Assembly (NCBI RefSeq): GCF_024172125.1
Contig: NZ_JAMZEA010000003.1
Location: forward strand, 186,001-250,000
Source: Actinomadura rupiterrae
GTDB lineage: Bacteria > Actinomycetota > Actinomycetes > Streptosporangiales > Streptosporangiaceae
Direction of reading: 5' to 3'
DNA length: 64,000 nucleotides
Position numbers and translations under genes: made by a program. Shown piece by piece: positions 1 through 9,365 of the stretch. Every line of letters starts with the position of its first letter. Position 1 is the stretch's first letter. Below the pieces are notes generated by a model. That model did not search any database. It was not told the DNA's origin and was given only the letters and a program-made list of their open reading frames with translations.

Positions 1-153
1 CGGGATGACCTCGCCCTCCTCGCCCAGCGTGCAGGTGACGAGGGTGACGTGGGCGCCCTCGGCCGCGTACTTGGCCATGGTCGCCCCGGTCCCGATGGAC
101 TCGTCATCGGGATGGGCGTGCACGAACAGGATGCGCGGCTCCTTCATGACCAT
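1..153 (-). CDS. mshB: MshB, mycothiol-pathway GlcNAc-inositol deacetylase (N-terminus only)
   Basis: Only the first 51 codons lie in the window; the gene runs off the left edge. The peptide contains HAHPDDES followed by [13 protein letters not shown] and [10 protein letters not shown], the N-terminal signature of the PIG-L/MshB deacetylases that remove acetate from GlcNAc-inositol in mycothiol synthesis. The HPDD group supplies the metal ligands and the catalytic aspartate. An alternative start lies two codons in, at 147. The close fit to mycobacterial MshB favours MshB over the paralogous Mca amidase, but the C-terminal part that would decide this is absent. Confidence 0.8.
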   Translation of the reverse strand, partial: MVMKEPRILFVHAHPDDESIGTGATMAKYAAEGAHVTLVTCTLGEEGEVIP

Positions 154-218
154 TGAGCCTACTAACGCGTGGGACCGTTCTCGGCTCCCACCCTTCCCCG
201 GTACGTGCGCGAAACGTC

Positions 219-254
219 ACGCTCCGGACGTGACCGTCGTCACGTCCGGAGCGT
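219..254 (-). terminator. Intrinsic terminator-like hairpin downstream of the kinase
   Basis: A perfect 16-bp stem (219-234 with 239-254) closes a 4-base loop, just past the kinase stop codon. There is no U-tract, as is common for terminators in high-GC actinobacteria. Confidence 0.6.
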
Positions 255-271
255 CCCGGCCCTGGAGGCGC

Positions 272-1711
272 TCAGTTGCCGCCCGCGCCGCCCGCGCCGC
301 CGCCGCTGGCGGGCGGGGAGGTCGGGCTGTGGGACGGCGAGTGCGACGGGCTGTGGGTCGGGGTGTGCGTCGGCGTGTCCGTGGGGGGGTCGGTGGGCGT
401 GCTCGTGTCGGTCGGGGTGCTGGTGTGCGTCGGGCGGTGCGTCCGAGTGTGGCTCTCGCTCGGCGAGGACGGCTCGGTGGAGTCGTCGGTGTTGCTGTCG
501 GACGGGGTGTCGGTCACCGACGAGTTCTGGTTGCCGGGCGTGTTGCCGTGCCCGCCGCCGCCCATGTTCGCGACCGCGATGCCGACCACGGCCGCGAGGA
601 CCAGGATCGCGACGACGGCCGCGATGATCGGGCCCTTGGACTTCTTCTCCGGCTCCCAGTCGCCGCGCCGACCGCCGCCACCGCCGCCGCGGTAAGCGTC
701 CTCGTACCCGGCGACCGGAGGCAGGGTCGCGCCACCGCCGCCCATCGCGTGGGTCGGGGCGTAGCCGCCCTGGTCGTACGCGCCCGCCGGGGCCATCCGG
801 GTCGCGGCGGCGCCACCGGCGGCCGCCGCTGCGCCGCCCGCCAGCAGGGCGGTCGCCTGGGCCGGGTCGTCCAGCGCGGTGGCGCCCGGCACGCCGCCGG
901 TGCCGCCAGGGCCGCCGCTGCCGATGAGCGCCATCATCAGCTGCTGCGCGGTCGGCCGCCGCGCCGGGTCCTTGACCAGGCAGGCGGCGATCAGGTTGTG
1001 CAGCTCGGGCGGCAGGCCGTCCAGCGAGGGCGGCTCGTTCATCACCCGGTTGATCACCGCGACCACGGTGTCGTCGCCGAACGGCGGGCGCCCGGTCGCG
1101 GCGAACACCATGGTCGAGCCCCAGGCCCAGACGTCCACGGCCTCGGTGAGCCGCTGCCCGGCGACCTGCTCGGGGGCCATGTAGGACGGGGTGCCGATCG
1201 CCTTGGTCGCGTTGGTCTGGCCCGCGTCCAGGGCGCGCGCGATGCCGAAGTCGATCACGCGCGGGCCGTCCGGGGCCATGATCACGTTGTGCGGCTTGAA
1301 GTCGCGGTGCACGATGCCCGCCTGGTGGATCGCCACCAGCGCGGTCGCGGTGCCGATGGCGAGCCGCTCCAGCGCCGCCCCGGTGATCGGCCCCTGCTCG
1401 GTGACCTGCCTGTACAGCGACGGGCCGGGCACGTACTCGCTGGCGATCCACGGCTGGTCGCCCGCGACGTCGGCCTCCAGCACCTGCGCGGTGCAGAACC
1501 GGGCGACCTGCATGGCCGCCTGGGACTCCCGCACGAACCGGTGGCGGGCCTGGTCGTCGGCGGCGAGGTCGGCGCGCAGCAGCTTGATCGCCGCCTTCGC
1601 GCCGGACGGGTCCACGCCGAGGTAGACGACGCCCTGACCGCCCTCTCCGAGACGTTCGGTCAGGTCGTAGGACCCCAGCCGCCGGGGATCTCCCGGCTGC
1701 ATGTCCGGCAT
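272..1711 (-). CDS. Membrane-anchored Ser/Thr protein kinase (PknB-like)
   Basis: 479 aa. The N-terminal kinase domain (about residues 12-265) shows the glycine loop GEGGQGVVY, the lysine in AAIKLL, the catalytic loop HRDFKPHN (Phe where Leu is usual), DFG and the MAPEQ of the activation segment. A Gly/Ala-rich linker leads to one transmembrane helix (IIAAVVAILVLAAVV). The roughly 90-residue extracellular tail is Ser/Thr/Pro-rich with TPTDTSTPTD-type repeats and has no PASTA repeats, so it does not look like a classical PknB sensor. The start has AAGGAG eight bases upstream. It diverges from the S9 peptidase across 185 bp. Confidence 0.93.
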   Translation of the reverse strand: MPDMQPGDPRRLGSYDLTERLGEGGQGVVYLGVDPSGAKAAIKLLRADLAADDQARHRFVRESQAAMQVARFCTAQVLEADVAGDQPWIASEYVPGPSLYRQVTEQGPITGAALERLAIGTATALVAIHQAGIVHRDFKPHNVIMAPDGPRVIDFGIARALDAGQTNATKAIGTPSYMAPEQVAGQRLTEAVDVWAWGSTMVFAATGRPPFGDDTVVAVINRVMNEPPSLDGLPPELHNLIAACLVKDPARRPTAQQLMMALIGSGGPGGTGGVPGATALDDPAQATALLAGGAAAAAGGAAATRMAPAGAYDQGGYAPTHAMGGGGATLPPVAGYEDAYRGGGGGGRRGDWEPEKKSKGPIIAAVVAILVLAAVVGIAVANMGGGGHGNTPGNQNSSVTDTPSDSNTDDSTEPSSPSESHTRTHRPTHTSTPTDTSTPTDPPTDTPTHTPTHSPSHSPSHSPTSPPASGGGAGGAGGN

Positions 1712-1896
1712 GGAACTACTCCTTCGGCGGGCGACTGGCGACGCTTCGGCGCTGGGCGAGGTATGAGCTTACGCGAGCACGCGTCCGCCCACCCCGCGTT
1801 CACCCTGCGGGACCATACCCATATAAAAGCCGCAAAGCAGCGAGTCGGCCGGGCTCCCGCCCGGAAGGATCGGGGGCGGCTGGCAGACTTCGCACC

Positions 1897-3978
1897 ATGA
1901 GCATCAGCTATCCGCGGCAGACCGCCCGCACCCGCCGCTTCACCCTGGGCGTCCCGCGCGCCTTCCAGATCGCGCCCGACGGGTCCCGGGTGGCGTTCCT
2001 GCGGACGAAGGCGGGCGACGACCCCGTCACCTGCCTGTGGACGCTCGACCCGGCGACCGGCGCGGAGACGCTGGTCGCCGACCCCGCCGCGCTGTCGGTG
2101 GCGGGCGAGGCGAACCTGCCCGCCGAGGAGCGCGCCCGGCGCGAGCGGGCCCGCGAGGGCGCGGGCGGCATCGTCGGCTTCGCGACCGACTCGGCCGTCC
2201 GGCAGGCGGTGTTCAGCCTCGGCGGACAGCTGTTCCTCACCGACCTGGAGTCCGGCGAGACCCGCGAGCTGCCCGCGCGGACCCCGGTGTTCGACCCGCG
2301 GCTCGACCCGGCCGGGCGCCGCGTGGCCTACGTCTCCGCCCGCACCGTCCGGGTGATCGGCGCGGACGGCACGGACGACCGCGCCCTGATCACGCCCGAG
2401 AGCGAGCAGATCTCCTACGGCCTGGCCGAGTTCATCGCCGCCGAGGAGATGCAGCGGATGCGCGGCCACTGGTGGTCACCGGACGGCTCGACCCTGCTCG
2501 CCGCCCGGGTGGACGAGACGCCCGTCCAGCGCTGGACGATCGCCGACCCTGCCAACCCCGACAGCCCCGCCACCGAGATCGCCTACCCGGCCGCCGGGAC
2601 GCCCAACGCGATCGTTTCGCTCGTCCTGCTCAAGGCGGACGGCGAGGGCCGCGCCTCGGTGTCCTGGGACCGCGGCCAGTACCCCTACCTGACCACCGCG
2701 TCCTGGGACTCGCGCGGCCCGCTGATCGTCGTCCAGACCCGCGACCAGCGCGCCCAGCGGGTGCTCACCGTCGACCCGCTGAACGGCGAGACCGCGCTGC
2801 TGCACACCGGCCACGACCCGGTCTGGACCGAGATCGTCCCCGGCGTCCCGGCCCGCACCGGCACCGGCGACCTCGTCTGGACGATCGAAGACCACCAAGC
2901 TGACACGCGGCGCCTCACCATCGGCGGCGAGGCCGTCACCCCGCCCGGCCTCCAGGTCCGCTCGGTGCTGGGCGTCGAGGGCGGCACGGTGCTGTTCACC
3001 GCGTCCACGGAGCCGACCGAGATCCACGTGCACCGGTACGCCGACGGGGAGGTGACGCAGCTCACCTCGGGCCAGGGCGTCTTCTCCGCGGTCGCGTCGG
3101 GCGACCTGACCGTGGTCACCGGCTCGCGGCTGGACGCCCTCGGCACGCTCACCGAGGTCCGCGGGCCGTCCGGCACCTTCCCGATCGAGTCCCGCGCCGA
3201 GACCCCGGTGATCACGCCGCGGGTCGAGCTGCTGCGCGCCGGCGAGCGCGGCGTCCGCACGGCGGTCGTCCTGCCCACCGGCTGGACACCGGAGCAGGGC
3301 CGGCTGCCCGTCCTCATGGACCCCTACGGCGGCCCGCACGCGCAGCGCGTCCTGGCCGTCCAGCGCGCCTACTGCGAGCCGCAGTGGCTCGCCGACCAGG
3401 GCTTCGCCGTGGTGATCGCGGACGGCCGGGGCACCCCGGGCCGCGGCGTCGCCTGGGAGCGCGCGGTCCGCGGCGACTTCGTCACGCCCGTCCTGGAGGA
3501 CCAGGTCGCCGCGCTGGAGGAGGCCGCCCGCCGCCACCCCGCCGCGCTCGACCTCGACCGCGTCGCCGTCCGCGGCTGGTCCTTCGGCGGCTGGCTCGCC
3601 GCGCTCGCCGTGCTGGCCCGCCCGGACGTCTTCCACGCCGCCGTCGCCGGCGCCCCGGTCACCGACTGGACGCTCTACGACACCCACTACACCGAGCGCT
3701 ACCTCGGCCTCCCCGAGGAGGAGCCGGAGTCCTACGCCGCCAACTCCCTCATCGAGCTGGCCGCGAAGCTCACCCGCCCGCTCCTGCTCATCCACGGCCT
3801 CGCCGACGACAACGTGGTGGCCGCGCACACCCTGCGCCTCTCCTCGGCCCTCCTGGCCGCGGGCCGCCCCCACACCGTCCTCCCCCTGTCGGGTGTCACC
3901 CACATGACCCCGCAGGAGGTCGTCGCCGAGAACCTCCTCCACCTACAGGTCGACTGGCTGCGGAAATCCCTGGCCTAA
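1897..3978 (+). CDS. S9 family dipeptidyl-peptidase IV-like serine peptidase
   Basis: 693 aa, a usual length for the family. An N-terminal beta-propeller (about 1-430) precedes a C-terminal alpha/beta-hydrolase. The catalytic triad is visible: Ser562 in GWSFGGW, Asp637 in HGLADDNV (nearly identical to the DPP IV motif) and His669 in GVTHMT. The AEEM motif in the propeller matches the paired glutamates that bind the free N-terminus in DPP IV, so the enzyme probably releases N-terminal dipeptides. No signal peptide is present, which suggests a cytoplasmic role in peptide turnover. It is monocistronic, with a strong terminator directly downstream. Confidence 0.92.
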   Translation: MSISYPRQTARTRRFTLGVPRAFQIAPDGSRVAFLRTKAGDDPVTCLWTLDPATGAETLVADPAALSVAGEANLPAEERARRERAREGAGGIVGFATDSAVRQAVFSLGGQLFLTDLESGETRELPARTPVFDPRLDPAGRRVAYVSARTVRVIGADGTDDRALITPESEQISYGLAEFIAAEEMQRMRGHWWSPDGSTLLAARVDETPVQRWTIADPANPDSPATEIAYPAAGTPNAIVSLVLLKADGEGRASVSWDRGQYPYLTTASWDSRGPLIVVQTRDQRAQRVLTVDPLNGETALLHTGHDPVWTEIVPGVPARTGTGDLVWTIEDHQADTRRLTIGGEAVTPPGLQVRSVLGVEGGTVLFTASTEPTEIHVHRYADGEVTQLTSGQGVFSAVASGDLTVVTGSRLDALGTLTEVRGPSGTFPIESRAETPVITPRVELLRAGERGVRTAVVLPTGWTPEQGRLPVLMDPYGGPHAQRVLAVQRAYCEPQWLADQGFAVVIADGRGTPGRGVAWERAVRGDFVTPVLEDQVAALEEAARRHPAALDLDRVAVRGWSFGGWLAALAVLARPDVFHAAVAGAPVTDWTLYDTHYTERYLGLPEEEPESYAANSLIELAAKLTRPLLLIHGLADDNVVAAHTLRLSSALLAAGRPHTVLPLSGVTHMTPQEVVAENLLHLQVDWLRKSLA

Positions 3979-3986
3979 AAAACCAA

Positions 3987-4025
3987 GCCGTGTGTCCGGG
4001 GCCTAGACGGCCCCGGACACACGGC
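3987..4025. terminator. Bidirectional terminator between convergent genes
   Basis: A perfect 17-bp stem (3987-4003 with 4009-4025) closes a 5-base loop. An A-run just before the stem reads as a T-tract on the minus strand, so the element can stop both the peptidase transcript and the convergent ABC transporter transcript. Confidence 0.85.
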
Positions 4026-4194
4026 GTAGCAACACCCGTCCCGCAAACGCCACACCGCACCACACACAGGAAGCACACGCGAGGCCCTGGTGTGCTGCGC
4101 GGGCTGGAATGGCTCGCATGCACGTGCCAGGGCGCGTGAGACGCGACGCTGCGGGTGTGGTTTGCCGTTGCCGCGTGTACCTGGGTGGGGCTGG

Positions 4195-5943
4195 TTAGGG
4201 GTTGTCGGCGGGTTGGCGGTCGCCGTGCCAGGAGGTCCAGAGGGCGGCGTAGCTGCCGTTCTCGGCCAGCAGGTCCTCGTGGGTGCCCAGTTCGGTGATG
4301 CGGCCGCCTTCGACGACGGCTACGCGGTCGGCGTCGTGGGCGGTGTGGAGGCGGTGGGCGATGGCGACGACCGTCCGGCCGTCCAGGACGGCGGCCAGCG
4401 AGCGCTCCAGGCGGCGGGCCGCTCTCGGGTCCAGCAGGGACGTCGCCTCGTCCAGGACGAGGGTGTGCGGGTCGGCGAGGACGAGCCGGGCCAGCGCGAG
4501 CTGCTGGGCCTGCGCCGGGGAGAGGTCCTCGCCGGCCGCGCCGACCTGGACGGTGAGGTCCGGGCCGTCCCAGTCGACGGCTTCGAGGGCGGCGCGGATC
4601 TGGTCGTCGGTGGCGTCCGGGTTGGCCATCACCAGGTTGTCGCGCAGGGTGCCGCGGAAGACGTGGTGCTCCTGGGTGACCAGGGCGACGTGGCCGCGCA
4701 GCTCGTCCAGCGGCAGCTCCACGAGCGGGACGGGCGCGTCGTCGCCGACCTCGACCGCGCCGGAGCGCGGGCCGTCGATGCCCGCGACCAGGCGGCCGAG
4801 GGTGGACTTGCCCGCGCCGGACGGTCCGACCATCGCGAGCCGCTCCCCCGGACGCAGCGCCAGGTCCACGCCGTGCAGGACGTCGTGGCCGGGACGGTAG
4901 GCGTACCGGACGTCGCGGACCGCGATCCGCTCGCCGTCCGGGCGCGCGGAGGTCGGGACACGGTCGGCCGGGACGTTCCCGACGCCGAGCAGGCGGGCCA
5001 GGGACGCGCCGCCGATCTGCACCTCGTCCATGCGGGTGAGGAGCATGTCCACGGGGCCGATCAGCTGCTGGACGTACAGGGTCGCGGCGGTGACCTGGCC
5101 GAGCGTGGCGTGGCCGTGCGCGTGCAGGAGGCCGCCGATGACCAGCGTCCCGACGACGGGCAGCACGTAGCCGCCGTCGACGACCGGGAACAGGACGGTC
5201 CGGAGCCCGAGCGTGTAGCGCTCGCGGGAGAAGGAGCGGGCGATGTCGGCGTCGCCGCGGGCGATCCGGCGGCGCTGGAGGCCGAACGCCTCGACCGTCC
5301 GGGCGCCCTGGACGGTCTCGGCGAGGCCGTCGGTCAGCTCCGCCCAAGCCGCCTCCTCGCGCAGGTAGCCGTCCCGGGCGCGCTTCAGGTACCAGCGCAT
5401 GCCGAGCACGATGGGCGGGACGCCGAGCAGCACCGGCAGCGCGACGAGCGGCCCGGTCAGCACGAGCGCGCCGAGCGTGAGGACGACCGTGACGCTGCCG
5501 ATGACCATCTCCGGGACGGCCTCGCGGACCACGCCGGACAGCTCCCCGACGTCCCGCGAGGTGCGGCTGACCAGGTCGCCCGTCCCGGCCCGCTCGACCC
5601 GCGACAGCGGCAGGCCGAGGACGCGTCCGACGAACTCCTCGCGCAGCTCGGCCATGACCCGCTCGCCGAGCCGCGCGGACGCGAAGTAGGCGTACCGGGT
5701 CAGGACACCCTGGACGATGACGAACCCGGCGATCGCCGCGCCGACCGCGTCGATGTGCGCGGTGCCGGTGCGGACGCCGTCCACCAGGCCGCCCAGCAGC
5801 CGCGGCGCGACCAGCCCGGAGATCGCGGCGAGGGCGTGCAGGGCCAGCGCCCCGGCCAGGGCGCGCGGGTGCCGGCGCGCGAGCGCGACGGCGTACGCGC
5901 GCACCTGGGCGCGGGTGGCGACGGGCAGGATGGCGGTGCTCAT
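4195..5943 (-). CDS. ABC exporter half-transporter, catalytic subunit
   Basis: 582 aa from the ATG at 5943, which has GGAGG five bases upstream; a longer frame to 6027 would overlap the upstream gene and lacks that site. Six transmembrane helices precede an ATPase domain with intact Walker A (GPSGAGKST), Q-loop (VTQEHH), Walker B (LVLDEATS) and H-loop (AIAHR). The ABC signature is degenerate: LSPAQAQQ instead of LSGGQ. This is the mirror image of the defects in the neighbouring subunit, so the two should form a heterodimer with one working composite ATP site. The substrate is unknown; lipid or drug export is the usual role of this family. Confidence 0.9.
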   Translation of the reverse strand: MSTAILPVATRAQVRAYAVALARRHPRALAGALALHALAAISGLVAPRLLGGLVDGVRTGTAHIDAVGAAIAGFVIVQGVLTRYAYFASARLGERVMAELREEFVGRVLGLPLSRVERAGTGDLVSRTSRDVGELSGVVREAVPEMVIGSVTVVLTLGALVLTGPLVALPVLLGVPPIVLGMRWYLKRARDGYLREEAAWAELTDGLAETVQGARTVEAFGLQRRRIARGDADIARSFSRERYTLGLRTVLFPVVDGGYVLPVVGTLVIGGLLHAHGHATLGQVTAATLYVQQLIGPVDMLLTRMDEVQIGGASLARLLGVGNVPADRVPTSARPDGERIAVRDVRYAYRPGHDVLHGVDLALRPGERLAMVGPSGAGKSTLGRLVAGIDGPRSGAVEVGDDAPVPLVELPLDELRGHVALVTQEHHVFRGTLRDNLVMANPDATDDQIRAALEAVDWDGPDLTVQVGAAGEDLSPAQAQQLALARLVLADPHTLVLDEATSLLDPRAARRLERSLAAVLDGRTVVAIAHRLHTAHDADRVAVVEGGRITELGTHEDLLAENGSYAALWTSWHGDRQPADNP

Positions 5944-5995
5944 CCGGGACCTCCGGGACAGGCGCCCTCCGGGGACGGGCCGCGCGAGCGGCGGA

Positions 5996-7684
5996 TCATG
6001 AGGCTCCCCGGGTGACGACGGCGGCATAGCGGGGTTCGGTGTCGAGCAGGTCGCGGTGCGTGCCCTCGGCGACCACCTCGCCGTGCTCGACGAACGCGAC
6101 GTGGTCGGCGCGGTCGAGGACGAGCGGGCTGGTGGTCGCGATCACGGTCGTCCGGCCGGACCGGGCGCGCCCGATCCGCTCGGCGATCGCGGACTCGGTG
6201 TGCGCGTCGACCGCGCTCGTCGGCTCGACCAGGACGAGCACGTCGGGGTCGGCGGCGAGCGCCCGGACGAGCCGGAGCCGCTGCCGCTGGCCGCCGGAGA
6301 ACTCCCGTCCGGCCTCGGCGACGTGGCCGTCCAGGCCGTCCACCTCGACGATGTCGTCCGCCGCGGCGGCCTCGATCGCGACGTCGAGCCCGGACGCGCC
6401 AGAGGCCCCGGACGGCGGGCTGAGCGTGTTGCGCAGGGGGCCGGAGAACAGGCGGTCCTCGTTGACGGCGACCAGGACCTTGCTCCGGACGTCCGCGACC
6501 TCGGCCAGCGGGACGCCGTTGTAGGTCACGTCGCCCTCGGCGTACCGGCCCAGCCGGTCGGCCACGGCGGCGGCGTCGCGCGGGTCGGCGGCGGCCACGG
6601 CGGTGACGCGCCCCGGCCGGACGACCAGCCCGGACGCGGCGTCCACCAGCTCGGCCGGGCCCTCGACGGCCCGGGTCCCGGACAGGGTGATCTCGGGCTC
6701 GACGGCCAGCAGCCGGCAGACGCGCCCGGCGGCGACGCGGCCCTTGGTGACCTTCTGCGCCATCTCCCCGATCGTCCGCAGCGGCTCGACCAGGAAGACC
6801 GCGTAGCCGTAGAACGCGACGAGCTGACCGATGGTGATCCTGTGGTCCTGGGCGAAGTGCGCCCCGACCCAGGTCACCAGCGCGACCAGCAGGCCCGGCA
6901 ACAGCACCTCGGCGCCGCTGATCCGCGACTCGGCCCACGCCACCCGCACCCCGGCCCGCCGGACGTCCTGCGACCGGCGCCGGTAGCGCTCGGCGAACAG
7001 GCCCTCGCCGCCGACGCCGCGCAGCACCCGCAGGCCCGCGACCAGGTCGGTGGCCGTCGAGTTCAGCTCGCTGACCAGCTCCCGGTGCGCGTCCTCGCGG
7101 CGCTCGTAGGGGCGCAGCAGCGGCGCGGCGAGCGCCAGGATCAGCGGCACCCCGACCAGCACGACCAGGCCCAGCGGCCAGGACGTCACGAGCAGCAGGA
7201 CGGCGACCACCGCGATCGCGACGACCGAGCCGGTGCCGCGGCCGACGATGTCCAGGACGTCGCCGAGCCGGGCCACGTCGGAGATCCCGACGCTGACGAC
7301 CTCGCCCGCGGTGAGCCGCTTGGGCAGCGTCGCGCCGAGCCGGGTCGTCTGCCGCGTGACGATCTGGATCGTCCGGTAGGCGGCCGACAGCCAGTTGAAG
7401 ACGGCCAGCCGGTGCCGGGTGACGCTCGACACCATCTGCAGGACGCCGAGCGCCGACAGCACGCCCGCCCAGCGCAGCAGCGCGCCCGTGTCCTCCCCGG
7501 CCACCCCGTCGTCGATGGCGCGACCGATCACGGCGGGCATCAGGGCCGGGGAGAGGAAGAACAGCGAACCGAGCACCGCGACGCCGATCACGCTCCGCCT
7601 CTGCACGCGCACGAGCCAGAGCAGGTAGCGCGTCGGGGAGGTGTGGTCGGGGGTGCCCGGGTCCGAAACCGGCAACTCCTTCAC
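5996..7684 (-). CDS. ABC exporter half-transporter with degenerate ATPase domain
   Basis: 562 aa, GTG start. The transmembrane domain is followed by an ATPase domain that keeps the signature motif (FSGGQRQR) and the D-loop region (TSAVDAHTES). It lacks any Walker A P-loop: the expected site reads AVAAADPRDAAAV. Its Walker B is LVLVEPTS, with Val for the metal-binding Asp; the Q-loop glutamine is replaced (AVNEDR); the H-loop histidine is missing (IATTSP). It ends 52 bp before its partner, so the pair is one operon. It probably supplies only the signature motif to the heterodimer. It is not a pseudogene: the frame is intact and the folding elements remain. Confidence 0.9.
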   Translation of the reverse strand: MKELPVSDPGTPDHTSPTRYLLWLVRVQRRSVIGVAVLGSLFFLSPALMPAVIGRAIDDGVAGEDTGALLRWAGVLSALGVLQMVSSVTRHRLAVFNWLSAAYRTIQIVTRQTTRLGATLPKRLTAGEVVSVGISDVARLGDVLDIVGRGTGSVVAIAVVAVLLLVTSWPLGLVVLVGVPLILALAAPLLRPYERREDAHRELVSELNSTATDLVAGLRVLRGVGGEGLFAERYRRRSQDVRRAGVRVAWAESRISGAEVLLPGLLVALVTWVGAHFAQDHRITIGQLVAFYGYAVFLVEPLRTIGEMAQKVTKGRVAAGRVCRLLAVEPEITLSGTRAVEGPAELVDAASGLVVRPGRVTAVAAADPRDAAAVADRLGRYAEGDVTYNGVPLAEVADVRSKVLVAVNEDRLFSGPLRNTLSPPSGASGASGLDVAIEAAAADDIVEVDGLDGHVAEAGREFSGGQRQRLRLVRALAADPDVLVLVEPTSAVDAHTESAIAERIGRARSGRTTVIATTSPLVLDRADHVAFVEHGEVVAEGTHRDLLDTEPRYAAVVTRGAS

Positions 7685-7826
7685 CCTGCGAAGGTATGCG
7701 GCGGCCTCCGGCCCGCACGACTCATTTTTTCGCCGCCGGACGCCCTGGCGGCACGGGCTTCCGGCCCATTACGGGCATCCTGGGAGGTGCGCGGCACGCG
7801 CGGGACCGGCTAGCCTCCCTCGGGTC

Positions 7827-9047
7827 GTGACCACTCCCCGCCGTCCCGCCCTCCCGCCCGGCCAGCCCGAGACCGTCGAGTTGCTGGCCGTTTTCGGCGA
7901 CCCCGCGGACGTGCTGATGGTGGAGAAGATGCTCACCGAGGCCGGGCTGGACGTCGCGCTGACCGTCGCCGCCTCGGTGGACGAGGCGCGCCGCAAGGTG
8001 TCCCGCCGCACCCAGTGCATCCTGATCGACCTGTCCGGGCCCGAGGACGACCGGCTGACCGGCCTGCGCCGGATGCTGGCCGTTTCCGGAACCGCCGCGG
8101 TGATCGTGCTGACCGGGGTGGACGACGTCACCCTCGGTGTCCGCGCGGTCGCCGCCGGAGCCGAGGACTACCTGGTCAAGCGGGAGATCGACGGTCCGCT
8201 GCTGGCCCGCGCGGTGCGCTACGGCATCGAGCGGCGGCGCGCGGACGAGAGCGAGCGGCGGCTGGTCGAGGCGCGGCTGATGGCGGCCGAGAACGCCCGG
8301 CTGGAGCGCGGGCTGCTGCCCGTCCCGCTGATCGACGACCCGTCCCTCTCGCACCACACCCGGTACCGGCCCGGCCGGTCCCGCGCGCTGCTCGGCGGCG
8401 ACTTCTACGACACCGTGCAGACCGAGGGCGGCGCCGTCCACCTCATGATCGCCGATGTTTCCGGGCACGGACCGGACGAGGCGGCGCTCGGCGTCCAGCT
8501 CCGCATGGCGTGGCGGACGCTCGTCCTCGCCGGGCACACCGGCGAGCAGCTGCTCGGCACCCTCGACACCGTCCTCGGGCACGAGCGGCGCAGCGACGAG
8601 ACGTTCACGACCCTGTGCATGGTCACGGTCGCCCCGTCCCGCCGGACGGCCCGCATGTACCTGGCCGGCCATCCCGCGCCGCTCCTGTTCAGCGGCTCCG
8701 GTCCCGAAGCCGATTCCGGCTCCGGCGGGCGGGTCATGGCGCTGCCGGACTACGCGCACGGCCCAGCGCTCGGCCTGGTGCCGGACGCGGACTGGCCGAT
8801 GACCGAGGTCGAGCTCGGCGAGACGTGGAGCCTGATGCTCTACACCGACGGCCTGATCGAGGGCCACACCGGGGACGGCACGTCCGCCCGGCTCGGCACC
8901 GAGGGCCTGGTGGACCTGGCCCGCCAGGCGTCCGGGCGGGGCCTGGTCGGCCGCGCGCTGCTGGACGACCTGGTCTCCGGCGTCGAGCGCCTCAACGGCG
9001 ACGCCCTCACCGACGACCTCGCCGTCGTCCTCCTCTCCCACCACTGA
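7827..9047 (+). CDS. Response-regulator/PP2C (SpoIIE-type) Ser/Thr phosphatase
   Basis: 406 aa from the GTG at 7827, which starts the peptide VTTPRRPALPPG. The REC domain (about 20-140) has the phospho-acceptor region LIDLSG, then VIVLTG and a lysine in YLVKRE. A helical linker (ERRRADESERRLVEARLMAAENARLERGLLP) leads to the PP2C domain with metal-binding GGDFYD and IADVSGHG, ending in DDLAVVLL. This architecture is typical of actinobacterial RsbU/RsbP-like partner-switching phosphatases that dephosphorylate anti-sigma-factor antagonists. No antagonist or anti-sigma gene lies beside it, so the partner is elsewhere. Confidence 0.88.
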   Translation: MTTPRRPALPPGQPETVELLAVFGDPADVLMVEKMLTEAGLDVALTVAASVDEARRKVSRRTQCILIDLSGPEDDRLTGLRRMLAVSGTAAVIVLTGVDDVTLGVRAVAAGAEDYLVKREIDGPLLARAVRYGIERRRADESERRLVEARLMAAENARLERGLLPVPLIDDPSLSHHTRYRPGRSRALLGGDFYDTVQTEGGAVHLMIADVSGHGPDEAALGVQLRMAWRTLVLAGHTGEQLLGTLDTVLGHERRSDETFTTLCMVTVAPSRRTARMYLAGHPAPLLFSGSGPEADSGSGGRVMALPDYAHGPALGLVPDADWPMTEVELGETWSLMLYTDGLIEGHTGDGTSARLGTEGLVDLARQASGRGLVGRALLDDLVSGVERLNGDALTDDLAVVLLSHH

Positions 9048-9150
9048 CCGCCCATCGGCTGTCCTCGCGCCGCCGAACCCGGCCGCCGCCAGACCTCGCG
9101 CCGCCGGACGCCGACCGACCTCGCGCCGCGGGACACCCGACCGACCGGGC

Positions 9151-9166
9151 TGTGACCCACGTCACC
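9151..9166 (+). promoter_or_regulatory. Crp/Rex-like dyad, distal site upstream of sdhCAB
   Basis: TGTGACCCACGTCACC fits TGTGA-N6-TCACa, the Crp consensus, with one outer mismatch. Rex sites share this form, so the binding protein is open. It lies 200 bp before sdhC. Confidence 0.45.
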
Positions 9167-9180
9167 TGCGGTTTTATCTA

Positions 9181-9217
9181 CTACAGCGCGTAGAGCATGA
9201 TGTACTACGGCCTGTAG
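9181..9217 (+). promoter_or_regulatory. Paired CTAC-N5-GTAG dyads upstream of sdhC
   Basis: Two inverted repeats of the same form, CTAC-AGCGC-GTAG (9181-9193) and CTAC-GGCCT-GTAG (9205-9217), are 24 bp apart, which is about two helical turns. The spacing suggests cooperative binding by a dimeric regulator. I do not recognise the cognate family. Confidence 0.4.
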
Positions 9218-9230
9218 TTCCCGAGGGCCG

Positions 9231-9246
9231 TGTGAACTCTGTCACG
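9231..9246 (+). promoter_or_regulatory. Crp/Rex-like dyad, proximal site upstream of sdhCAB
   Basis: TGTGAACTCTGTCACG matches TGTGA-N6-TCACa with one outer mismatch. The TGTGAAC half also fits the Streptomyces Rex operator. It sits 120 bp before the sdhC start. The rest of the 318-bp gap between the phosphatase and sdhC shows no gene. Confidence 0.5.
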
Positions 9247-9365
9247 ATGCGTGATCACCGAACGGTCACGACACCCTGGTCGCAGCGGGTCATAGCCGCT
9301 GGCTATGGAAACGAGTGCCTCCATGACTTGGCCCTCTTCGCCCAGGTCGCCCTACTTTCTGAGCC

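Noticed and set aside
5996..7684. Degenerate ABC subunit as a pseudogene
   Set aside because: The frame is intact, LSGGQ and the D-loop are kept, and the losses mirror those of its partner, so it looks selected.
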